Below, in pieces: positions 33,786-42,196 of a stretch of 64,000 bases of DNA. Position 1 is the first letter of the stretch; every line of letters begins with the position of its first letter. A model generated the notes under the pieces. It was not told where the DNA came from, searched no databases, and was given only the letters and a program-made list of their open reading frames with translations. The position numbers were made by a program, and so were the translations under genes. The DNA lies in contig CABXYN010000002.1 of assembly GCA_902516395.1 (NCBI GenBank), forward strand, positions 1 to 64,000, given 5' to 3'. Source of the stretch: an uncultured Pelagibacteraceae bacterium (lineage in GTDB: Bacteria; Pseudomonadota; Alphaproteobacteria; Pelagibacterales; Pelagibacteraceae).

Positions 33786-36268
33786 TATTTTAAGTTAAGT
33801 TGTGAAAGAACATTAAATGGATTATCATTAATATTCCTCTTTGTATCTTTTTTATTTATTTTTTTAGATGGAATATATTTGAAGTGAAGATTTTTATCTT
33901 TCTCATAAGTTTTGTAATTCATTTTTTTTATTAATTTCACAAAATTTTCTTTATTACAACCTAACAAATTCAGCATTTCTGGAATTAACCTGATCTCTTT
34001 AATTTTATCTTCTGATTTAGTGTTAAAAATCATTAAAAATAACCTTTCTAAAATATCTATTCTAACATACAAATTTTCAAATTTTTCAAAACCACATAAA
34101 AGCATTAGATTTTTATTTAATATTTTCTTTTCTTCTAAAAAGTTCAATCCAAAGGTTGGTGGTGAGAAATCAAAATTTTTCTCATTAAAGTTTTTCCATA
34201 ATAGAATTCTTAATGATACAGAGCTTGGTTTAAATAGTTTAAATAAAAAAATATGATACCTTCCAAATTTTACACCTAAGTTTCTTAATTTTTTTCTTTC
34301 ATCTTGGTTAAGTTTGTTTAAATAATTAAATACTTCATCTCTTTTAACAACTCCATTATTTTCATAAAGATGATATGCTAAAGCTCTTAATTCTGGATTA
34401 TTATCTTTAACATTTTTTAAATCTATTAGACTTTTTAACTCTGTTTCAATTTTATCATTTATCCAGTTCTGTAAATAATCATTAAGTCTTGATTTTTCAC
34501 TATTCTCAATCATTTCATCAACAGTTAGCTGAATTTGCGGATTTAAATAGTCTGAACCTGGAATTAATTTTGCTATTTGGTTGCTGTTCCAATAAATTTT
34601 AAAATCATTTTTTAGTTCAATTAAGCCAGTATCAATAATTTGTGTTATTCTTTTTATAATTTCGGGAACAACATTTTGTCTTGCAGCTTTTTTTAAAGAT
34701 TTTACATCAGCATCTAATGTATCAACCCTTAGATCTAATTCTAATCTTAGACCTTTTAAACGGCCAATATACTGTTCATTAATCATTACTTCTTCGTCAT
34801 TAACAATCTCAGTTTCAAACAATATATCTTGTTTTAAACCTCTTGCTAAAACACTTGCTCTTTTATCAATAAAAGTTTTTGTTAATTCTTCGTGAAGTCT
34901 ATCTGAAAGTTTATCCTCAAGATTTTTAGCTCTTTCTATCCAATAGTCCTGATTTTCAACCCAATTAGATTTATTTGATACATAAGCCCATGTTCTAACG
35001 TTAGCAATTCTGTTTGATAAAGAGTCTACATTTCCATCTAATTTATCTAATAGAGATAGCTGTTCTTTCATATAATGGTTTGGAACATTTTTATTTCTAT
35101 TTGTTAAAAAATTGAAAATCTTACTTACAACATCATAATGATGACCATAAGTTTTCTTTACAAAATCAGGTATTTGACAACATTCCCAAAGTAGTTGTAA
35201 AATTTCACCATTATCCTCAATTTTTACATTTGAAGCCTCTTTTAGAAAATATTTTAATACTTTTTCATCTTGGCATTCATTTATTCTTCTCAGCCAGTCT
35301 TTATGAGGTCTCTCTTCTAAAGATTTTAACAATGATGCTTTATTACTAAAATTTAATTTCGAATTTCTCCAAAATATAGTTTGAATATCTGGGAAGTTAT
35401 GGGCTTCTAATGACTCAACTTCTTCAGCTCGAATTTCTTTACATTCACCTGTTGTACCAAATATACCGTCGTTTAAATATCTTCCTGCTCTTCCTGCAAT
35501 TTGTCCAATTTCTGAAATATTTAAATTTCTTAGTTTTTTTCCATCGAATTTTTTTAAATTTGAAAAATAAACATTATCTAGATCCATATTTATTCCCATT
35601 CCAATTGCATCAGTTGCAACTAGATAATCAACATCTCCAGATTGATATAAGCTTACCTGTGAGTTTCTTGTTTTTGGACTAAGTGAGCCCATAACGATAG
35701 CAGCCCCACCTTTTTGTCGTCTTATCAATTCTGCAATCGCGTATACCTCTTCAGTAGAAAAAGCAATTACAGCACTTTTTCTCTCTATTCTTGAAATTTT
35801 TTTGTGACCGCCAAAAGATAATTTAGAGAGTCTTTCTCTATTTTTAAATTCAATATCATCATCAAGATTTTGGATGATTTTTTTAATGGAGTTTGAACCC
35901 ATTAACATGGTAAGCTTTTCTCCTCTCATATTTAATAATCTATCTGTAAAAATATGACCTCTCTCGTGGTCATTACACATTTGTATTTCATCTATGCCAA
36001 CAAATTCTAGATTTTTATCCAATGGCATAGACTCAACTGTGCAAAGAAAATATTTTGCATTTATTGGAATTATTTTTTCTTCGCCCGTGATTAAAGCAAC
36101 TTTTGATGGATCAACTTTTTTTATAATTTTGTCATAAACTTCTCTTGCCAAAAGCCTTAAAGGGAAACCAATCATGCCCGAATCAAAAGAAAGCATTGTC
36201 TCAATTGCTAAAAATGTCTTTCCAGTATTTGTGGGTCCAAGAACTGCTGTGATTTTATTTTTTGTCAT
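33785..36268 (-). CDS. Suv3-like superfamily 2 RNA/DNA helicase
   Basis: The protein has the Walker A motif GPTNTGKTFLAIE, a DEIQ box in place of DEAD, the MGSLSPKTRN region of the second RecA domain and motif VI QIAGRAGRY. This set is that of Suv3/MgpS-like helicases of alphaproteobacteria. Downstream of the motor (from about residue 330) is a long helical region without other clear domains. The track begins with TTG at 36298; ATG 36268 (MTKNKITAVLGPTN) is preferred, giving 827 residues. It leads a helicase-terB-fdxA-carD operon. An RNA-turnover role is inferred from mitochondrial SUV3. Confidence 0.87.
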   Translation of the reverse strand: MTKNKITAVLGPTNTGKTFLAIETMLSFDSGMIGFPLRLLAREVYDKIIKKVDPSKVALITGEEKIIPINAKYFLCTVESMPLDKNLEFVGIDEIQMCNDHERGHIFTDRLLNMRGEKLTMLMGSNSIKKIIQNLDDDIEFKNRERLSKLSFGGHKKISRIERKSAVIAFSTEEVYAIAELIRRQKGGAAIVMGSLSPKTRNSQVSLYQSGDVDYLVATDAIGMGINMDLDNVYFSNLKKFDGKKLRNLNISEIGQIAGRAGRYLNDGIFGTTGECKEIRAEEVESLEAHNFPDIQTIFWRNSKLNFSNKASLLKSLEERPHKDWLRRINECQDEKVLKYFLKEASNVKIEDNGEILQLLWECCQIPDFVKKTYGHHYDVVSKIFNFLTNRNKNVPNHYMKEQLSLLDKLDGNVDSLSNRIANVRTWAYVSNKSNWVENQDYWIERAKNLEDKLSDRLHEELTKTFIDKRASVLARGLKQDILFETEIVNDEEVMINEQYIGRLKGLRLELDLRVDTLDADVKSLKKAARQNVVPEIIKRITQIIDTGLIELKNDFKIYWNSNQIAKLIPGSDYLNPQIQLTVDEMIENSEKSRLNDYLQNWINDKIETELKSLIDLKNVKDNNPELRALAYHLYENNGVVKRDEVFNYLNKLNQDERKKLRNLGVKFGRYHIFLFKLFKPSSVSLRILLWKNFNEKNFDFSPPTFGLNFLEEKKILNKNLMLLCGFEKFENLYVRIDILERLFLMIFNTKSEDKIKEIRLIPEMLNLLGCNKENFVKLIKKMNYKTYEKDKNLHFKYIPSKKINKKDTKRNINDNPFNVLSQLNLK

Positions 36269-36430
36269 TTCTAGCTTTGGTGTGATTTTTTTTACCAATA
36301 CTATATGTTGTTACCTCTAAAGAACAAAAATAGGCTAAAACTAGTCCGAATCATTGAGGAAAAAGTTCTCATTTTTATTATTTAATGTTTTAAGGTTATC
36401 ATAATTTTAAAAGATTAAATATATTTTTTT

Positions 36431-38389
36431 ATGCCTCAGAAACTATGGGAAGCTAATTCTAAGACTAAATCAAAATCTAATTTATTTGATTTTGAAAAAT
36501 TTTTAGCAAATAAATTTAATTATAAACCTGAAAAAAATTATAAAAAATTGTTAAATTGGACAATCAAAAACCCAAAGCTTTTTTGGACCTCAATCTGGGA
36601 ATTTTCAAATATTAAAGGTATTAAAAATAATAAATTTTATTTTCCCAAAGAAATCATTAAAAGTAAATTTTTAGTAAAGTCTAAATTGAGTTACGCAGAA
36701 AATTTATTATCAAAAAATGACTGTACAAAAGCTGTTACATTTATTAGCGAAAATGGATATCGAGAAGAAAAATCTTGGAAAGAATTAAATAATAATAGTT
36801 TAAAATTAATTAATTTTTTTAAAGAAAATAAAATAAAAGAAAAAGATAGAATTGCTGCATATACAGCAAATCAAATTGAAACAGTAGAAAGTTTTTTAGC
36901 AGCTAGTGCAATAGGAGCCATATGGTCATCATGTTCCCCAGACTTTGGTTCACAAGGAGTAATAGAAAGATTTTCTCAGATTAAACCGAAGGTATTAATC
37001 ATAACTGACAGATATTATTATAACGGCAAAAAGATTAATATCCTCAAGAGATTACCTACTATTGTTAAAAAAATTAAATCTATTAAGTGTGTACTAATTA
37101 TTAATTATCCAGGTAAAAAAAGTTTAAAGCAAAAAAAAATGAAGGGAATTAAGATTTTTTATTACAAAAAGCTAAAGGATATAAAGGATAGAGAATATCC
37201 ATTTAAAATGTTTGATTTTGATAAAGAGCTAGCGATTTTATATTCAAGTGGAACAACAGGAAAACCAAAATGTATATGTCATAGAGCTGGTGGTGTTTTG
37301 TTACAACATTTAAAAGAGCATAAACTTCACTGTAATGTTAAGCCAGGAGATAACGTTTTTTATTTTACTACCTGTGGATGGATGATGTGGAATTGGTTAA
37401 TGACTTTTTTAGCATCAAAAGCTTCTATTGTTTTATTTGATGGCTTTCCAATGCATAAAAGAAGTGATTTATTGTTTAAAATTGCTGAGAAAGAAAAAAT
37501 CTCTTTGTTTGGTATAAGCGCTAAGTATATTGATCAATTAAAAAAGCTTAACGTAAATATTAAAAAAAAATTTAAACTAAAGTATCTTAAAACTATTTGT
37601 TCTACTGGATCACCGTTATCCTCTGAAGGGTTTGATTATGTTTATAAAAATATTAATAAAAATGTTCATTTAGCATCTATTGCAGGTGGAACAGACTTAG
37701 TATCGTGCTTTGTATTAGGAAATATATATTCTCCAGTTTATAGGGGACAGATTCAAAATAATGGATTAGGAATGAATACAGATGTTTTTTCTGAAAGAGG
37801 AAAGTCTTTAATAAATCAAAAAGGAGAATTAGTCTGTAAATCGCCCTTTCCTTCAATGCCAAAATTATTTTGGAATGATAAGAATAATGAAAAATATAAG
37901 AGTGCATATTTCAAAAAATATAAAAATGTTTGGCATCATGGAGATTTTGCTGAAAGAAAATCTAATGGAGGTTATGTAATTTATGGAAGATCAGATGCTA
38001 CACTAAATCCTGGTGGAGCAAGGTTAGGTACTGCTGAGATATATTCTGTAGTCGATAAATTTAAAGAAGTTAAAGAATCAATAGTTATAGGTCAGAAATG
38101 GGATAATGATGTAAGAATTATATTATTTGTTGTTCTTAAGAAACCTAAGTCATTAAATGAAAATTTATCTTTAAAAATAAAAAAAGCTATACGTTTTGAT
38201 GCATCCCCACGTCACGTACCTAAAAAAATAATTGAGGTCTCAGACATACCAAGAACAAAAAATGGAAAAATAGTAGAGATCGCTGTCAGAAATACTGTTG
38301 AGGGAAATAAAATAAAAAATATTCAAGCTCTTATAAATCCTAATATTTTAAATGAATTTAAAAATTTGGATGAACTTAAGACACCATAA
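36431..38389 (+). CDS. aacS: Acetoacetyl-CoA synthetase
   Basis: AacS activates acetoacetate to acetoacetyl-CoA with ATP. The 652-residue protein starts with the family N-terminus (PQKLWEANSK) and contains the adenylation P-loop ILYSSGTTGKPKCICH, the AGGTDLVSCF segment specific for acetoacetate and longer-chain acyl groups, the YGRSDATLNPGGARLGTAEIY hinge and the C-terminal catalytic Lys in PRTKNGKIVEI. It is followed by a TAXI-TRAP transporter, which might import an organic acid used in the same pathway (inference). No tight promoter was identified. Confidence 0.93.
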   Translation: MPQKLWEANSKTKSKSNLFDFEKFLANKFNYKPEKNYKKLLNWTIKNPKLFWTSIWEFSNIKGIKNNKFYFPKEIIKSKFLVKSKLSYAENLLSKNDCTKAVTFISENGYREEKSWKELNNNSLKLINFFKENKIKEKDRIAAYTANQIETVESFLAASAIGAIWSSCSPDFGSQGVIERFSQIKPKVLIITDRYYYNGKKINILKRLPTIVKKIKSIKCVLIINYPGKKSLKQKKMKGIKIFYYKKLKDIKDREYPFKMFDFDKELAILYSSGTTGKPKCICHRAGGVLLQHLKEHKLHCNVKPGDNVFYFTTCGWMMWNWLMTFLASKASIVLFDGFPMHKRSDLLFKIAEKEKISLFGISAKYIDQLKKLNVNIKKKFKLKYLKTICSTGSPLSSEGFDYVYKNINKNVHLASIAGGTDLVSCFVLGNIYSPVYRGQIQNNGLGMNTDVFSERGKSLINQKGELVCKSPFPSMPKLFWNDKNNEKYKSAYFKKYKNVWHHGDFAERKSNGGYVIYGRSDATLNPGGARLGTAEIYSVVDKFKEVKESIVIGQKWDNDVRIILFVVLKKPKSLNENLSLKIKKAIRFDASPRHVPKKIIEVSDIPRTKNGKIVEIAVRNTVEGNKIKNIQALINPNILNEFKNLDELKTP

Positions 38390-38465
38390 ATACTCCTAAA
38401 TTTATATAGACAATAATAATTGATTGATATTAAATAGTAATAATAATTAATAGATTGGAGTAAAA

Positions 38466-39473
38466 ATGATTAAAAACTTATTCAAAAGTTCTCTAATGAT
38501 ATTACTTCTGACACTTGGTTTGTCAGGTAAATCATTTGCCCAAGAACTAAAATTTTTTACAATTGGTACAGGAGGAACGGCTTACACTTATTATCCAGTT
38601 GGTGGAATGATTGCAAATGCAATTTCTAAACCGCCAGGATCAAGAGAATGTGGTAAAGGTGGAAGTTGTGGAGTTCCTAACTTAATTGCATCTGCTGTTT
38701 CATCAAGAGGATCAGTAGATAATGTAAATGCTATTATTTCAGGCCTTAGAAATTCAGGGTTTGCACAGTCTGATGTTGCTTATTGGGCCTACACTGGTAC
38801 TGGAACTATGGAAGGAAAAGAACCAGCAAAAGATCTAAGAACTATCGCAGCACTTTTCCAAGAACATATTCATTTAGTTGCGCTTAAAAAAAGCAATATT
38901 AATTCTGTTAAAGACCTAAAAGGTAAAAGAGTTTCACTCGATGAACCTGGGTCTGGTACTTATGTTGATGCTAAATTAATTCTAGAGTCAAATGGTTTAA
39001 GTACTAGTGATGTGAAAGCTGAAGCTTTAAAAGGTAAAGCTGCTACAGATGCACTAAGAAATGGTAAAGTTGATGCAATTTTTGTTGTAGCAGGTTTTCC
39101 AACAGGAGCTATTGTTGAGTTAGCATCTGCAGTTGATGTAAAATTAGTTCCTATAGATGGTGCAGGAGCTAAAGCATTAACTTCAAAATATGGATTTTTC
39201 TCACAGAGCCCAATTCCTTCAGGAACTTACGAAGGAGTTGACGAGGTAAATACAGTAGCAGTAGGTGCTCAATGGTTTACTTCTGCAAAAGAAGATAACG
39301 AACTAATCTATCAAATCACTAAAGCTTTATGGAATAAAGAGACTAGAAAGCTGATGGATGTTGGTCATGCTAAAGGCAAAACTATAACACCTGAATCAGC
39401 TCTTTCTGGAGTAGGAGTGCCATTACATCCTGGTGCAGAAAAGTTCTATAAAGAAGCAGGACTTATAAATTAA
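38466..39473 (+). CDS. TAXI-family TRAP transporter substrate-binding protein
   Basis: The 335-residue protein has a signal peptide (MIKNLFKSSLMILLLTLGLSG, cleavage near FAQ-E) and the TAXI family core FTIGTGGTAYTYYPVGGMIANAIS, followed by DLKGKRVSLDEPGSGTY. It is the periplasmic binding component of a TRAP uptake system. TAXI family ligands are poorly known; glutamate-like compounds have been described for some. The GGAG ribosome site 5 bases before the ATG suggests strong expression, as binding proteins usually show. A hairpin separates it from its permease gene. Confidence 0.92.
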   Translation: MIKNLFKSSLMILLLTLGLSGKSFAQELKFFTIGTGGTAYTYYPVGGMIANAISKPPGSRECGKGGSCGVPNLIASAVSSRGSVDNVNAIISGLRNSGFAQSDVAYWAYTGTGTMEGKEPAKDLRTIAALFQEHIHLVALKKSNINSVKDLKGKRVSLDEPGSGTYVDAKLILESNGLSTSDVKAEALKGKAATDALRNGKVDAIFVVAGFPTGAIVELASAVDVKLVPIDGAGAKALTSKYGFFSQSPIPSGTYEGVDEVNTVAVGAQWFTSAKEDNELIYQITKALWNKETRKLMDVGHAKGKTITPESALSGVGVPLHPGAEKFYKEAGLIN

Positions 39474-39499
39474 ATTTATAAGGTTTCAAAAATACACTG

Positions 39500-39525
39500 T
39501 GCCCTAGATCTTTGGATCTAGGGCA
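39500..39525 (+). promoter_or_regulatory. 11-bp perfect hairpin between TRAP binding protein and permease
   Basis: TGCCCTAGATC and GATCTAGGGCA pair perfectly around the loop TTTG, ending 5 bases before the permease ATG. Only a short ATTATT follows, so it is a weak terminator at best. It would protect the 3' end of the binding-protein message and hide the permease ribosome site, both of which would keep binding protein in excess of permease. Confidence 0.8.
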
Positions 39526-39530
39526 TTATT

Positions 39531-41516
39531 ATGTCTCAATTTAATATTTCTCCTAAAGAAGTTTCAAAACTTGAAGAAAAGTTTGAAATAAAAAGTAATG
39601 AAAGAAAATTAAAAAATTTTCTGAAATTATTGACATTTATTGCATTAGTTACAATGTCAATTTACCATTTTTATGCTTCAGGATTTGGAACAATTAGAGA
39701 TATACTTCATAGAGGTATTCACATTTCTTTTGTAGTTGGTCTAGTGTTCTTATTTTATAATTGGAAAAGTTTTCCTGATGAGAAATCAAAAGGAAAAGTT
39801 CCAATAATAGATATTATTTTTTCAATTCTAGTTGTAATAACTGCACTTTATCTACCTTTATTGCCTCCTGAAATATTAGCTAGCAGAGTAGGAAATCCAT
39901 CAAGTACTGAAGTTATTATGGGATCAATACTTATAATTTTGACCCTTGAAGCTGCAAGAAGATCTATTGGATACACACTGCCGTTGATATGCGTGATATT
40001 TATGATTTTTGCACTTTATGGTCCTATTTTCCCTGGAGCTTTAAAACATGGAGGAAGTAGCTGGGCTGGTTTTGTAAATCATATTTATATAACCAATCAA
40101 GGAATTTATGGAATCGCTGTTGGGGTTATGGCTCAATATGTTTTTTTATTTATTTTATTTGGCGTACTTGCAACACGAATTGGACTAGGACAATTATTTA
40201 TTGATTTAGCAATGGTTATAGCTGGAAGATATTCTGGCGGTCCAGCAAAAGTTGCAATATTTTCTTCGGCGTTTTTGGGAACCATATCTGGTTCCTCAAT
40301 TGCAAATACAGTAACAACTGGATCTTTAACAATACCTGCAATGAAAAAAGTTGGATATCCTCCACATTTTTCAGGTGCTGTGGAAGCCACAGCGTCCACT
40401 GGTGGACAAATAACCCCACCTATTTTAGGAGCTGCTGCCTTTATTATGGTAGAATATTTAGAATTACCTTTAAGAGATATTTTAGCAGCTGCATTAATTC
40501 CAGCACTACTTCACTATTTTGGAATTTTTGTAATGGTTCATTTAGAAGCAAAAAAATTAGGACTTAGAGGATTAAACGAAAGTGAGGTTCCCAAATTTAT
40601 AAAAATTATACAAGACAATTGGCTTGCAATAGTTCCATTGTTTATCTTGGTATATTTAATTTTAATTGGTCGTACACCAGATTATGCTGCAGTAAATGGA
40701 ATAATTGCATGCATCGTTATTGGATTTATTAGAAAAAAAAATAGACTTACTTCTAACGACTTATTTGAGTGTCTTGCAAGAGGTGCAAAGAATACTTTAG
40801 CAGTTGGGGCCGCTGCAACATCAATTGGAATTATAGTTGGTGTAGTTACATTAACAGGTGTTGGTTTTAGATTAGGTTATGTAGTAATCCAAACAGCTGG
40901 TGATATTGGAGGTTTCTTCTTAAACTTTTTACCTTTTAATTATTTTTCTTTAGCCGATCTAACATTATTTTTCTCACTAATATTAATTGCAATATCATGC
41001 ATATTTATGGGTACAGGAGTACCCACTACTGCAACATATATAATATTAGTTGCTGTTGCTGCGCCTGCTCTTACTCAATTACAAATTGAGCCCATAGTTT
41101 CTCACTTTTTTGTATTTTACTATGGTGTATTAGCTGACATAACACCGCCTGTTGCCCTTGCAGCTTACGCTGCCGCTGGAATCGCAGGATCAAATCCATT
41201 TACTACAGGTAATACAGCATTTAGATTAGGAATTGCAAAAGCCCTTGTGCCTTTTGTATTTGTTTATTCACCATCTCTATTACTGGTTGCCCAAGGATTT
41301 AATTTTTATGATTTTTTTGTAACTTTAATATCTGCAATGATTGGAATTGGTTTGATCGGAATTGGATTTACAGGCTATCTATTTAAAAGAGTTTCTACGT
41401 TTCAAAGATGGTATTTGGGAACTATTTCATTATTATTTATTGCACCTGGTTTAAGTTCATCAATTATTGGCTTAGTTTTAGTATTGCCAATATTTATTCT
41501 TCAATTAAGAAAATAA
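39531..41516 (+). CDS. TRAP transporter fused small/large permease (4TM-12TM)
   Basis: The 661-residue protein combines the DctQ-like small subunit (roughly the first 170 residues) and the DctM-like large subunit. Motifs include GVLATRIGLGQLFIDLA, the GGPAKVAIFSSAFLGTISGSS segment, ATASTGGQITPPILG and FMGTGVPTTATYII, with ITPPVALAAYAAAGIAGSNP near the end. Such fused permeases pair with TAXI binding proteins and drive uptake with an ion gradient. The start lies 5 bases after a strong hairpin. The substrate is unknown. Confidence 0.93.
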   Translation: MSQFNISPKEVSKLEEKFEIKSNERKLKNFLKLLTFIALVTMSIYHFYASGFGTIRDILHRGIHISFVVGLVFLFYNWKSFPDEKSKGKVPIIDIIFSILVVITALYLPLLPPEILASRVGNPSSTEVIMGSILIILTLEAARRSIGYTLPLICVIFMIFALYGPIFPGALKHGGSSWAGFVNHIYITNQGIYGIAVGVMAQYVFLFILFGVLATRIGLGQLFIDLAMVIAGRYSGGPAKVAIFSSAFLGTISGSSIANTVTTGSLTIPAMKKVGYPPHFSGAVEATASTGGQITPPILGAAAFIMVEYLELPLRDILAAALIPALLHYFGIFVMVHLEAKKLGLRGLNESEVPKFIKIIQDNWLAIVPLFILVYLILIGRTPDYAAVNGIIACIVIGFIRKKNRLTSNDLFECLARGAKNTLAVGAAATSIGIIVGVVTLTGVGFRLGYVVIQTAGDIGGFFLNFLPFNYFSLADLTLFFSLILIAISCIFMGTGVPTTATYIILVAVAAPALTQLQIEPIVSHFFVFYYGVLADITPPVALAAYAAAGIAGSNPFTTGNTAFRLGIAKALVPFVFVYSPSLLLVAQGFNFYDFFVTLISAMIGIGLIGIGFTGYLFKRVSTFQRWYLGTISLLFIAPGLSSSIIGLVLVLPIFILQLRK

Positions 41517-41519
41517 AAC

Positions 41520-41945
41520 TTATCCACCTAGTCCAGCATTTGGAAGAGGTCTTCTTAAAATTTTCCAAATCCCTACCGCACTTGCAATTAATTTATTTTT
41601 ACACTTAAGTTTGCAATTTATAAATACCATTGACTTTGTAACTTTTTGAATTTCTACTGTTCCCAACAATTCATCTCCTAGGTTTGAGGGAGCTATAAAT
41701 TTTATATCTAATGAAATAGTTACACATGGTTTATTTTCACTTGCTCTGTGTGAAGCTGTACCTGCACCGGCATCAATAATTGTACAAATATAACCACCAT
41801 GAGTTATCCCAGCTTTATTTAAATGTGTTTTTTTAATCTTGGTTTTAAACTCAAATTTTTTCTTATTAATAGATCTAAATAATAAACCACCATTATGTTT
41901 CATGTAGCTTGGCTTATTACTTAATTGCTCAAATTTTTTTTTCAT
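41520..41945 (-). CDS. PaaI-like hot-dog thioesterase
   Basis: The protein has the 4HBT hot-dog fold with the catalytic region HLNKAGITHGGYICTIIDAGAG and the conserved VTISLDIKFIAPSNLGDELLG strands. Such enzymes hydrolyse acyl-CoA thioesters, often phenylacetyl- or hydroxybenzoyl-type; the substrate is not predictable. The track start at 41990 adds an atypical 15 residues; ATG 41945 (MKKKFEQLSN) is preferred. It converges on the TRAP permease with 3 bases between stops. Confidence 0.8.
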   Translation of the reverse strand: MKKKFEQLSNKPSYMKHNGGLLFRSINKKKFEFKTKIKKTHLNKAGITHGGYICTIIDAGAGTASHRASENKPCVTISLDIKFIAPSNLGDELLGTVEIQKVTKSMVFINCKLKCKNKLIASAVGIWKILRRPLPNAGLGG

Positions 41946-42042
41946 TAAAGGATTATTGTCATAATTAGTATAAATAATAAAACTAAACAAAAGAAATAAA
42001 TTACAGATTTTTCAAGTGATATTTTCATTTATCCTTTCATTT

Positions 42043-42119
42043 TGGTGCGCCTGCTAGGAGTTGAACCCAGAACCTCCTGGTCCGTAGCCAAGCGCTCTAT
42101 CCAATTGAGCTACAGGCGC
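42043..42119 (-). tRNA. tRNA-Arg (anticodon ACG), CCA encoded
   Basis: On the minus strand the gene has acceptor stem GCGCCTG/CAGGCGC, D arm GCTC/GAGC, anticodon arm CTTGG-CTACGGA-CCAGG giving anticodon ACG, T arm CTGGG-TTCAACT-CCTAG, discriminator A and CCA. The first anticodon base is expected to be edited to inosine to read CGN codons. It is isolated between the thioesterase and the pyruvate dehydrogenase operon. Confidence 0.97.
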
Positions 42120-42196
42120 AATTTGTACAGTTTTTATACATAATTAATAATGTAAATTATTTTTTTAGCAAATATTGATATATATATATTACAAAA

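Noticed and set aside
40133-40419. Two overlapping minus-strand ORFs within the TRAP permease gene
   Set aside because: Both are shadows of the strongly conserved large-subunit region of the permease.
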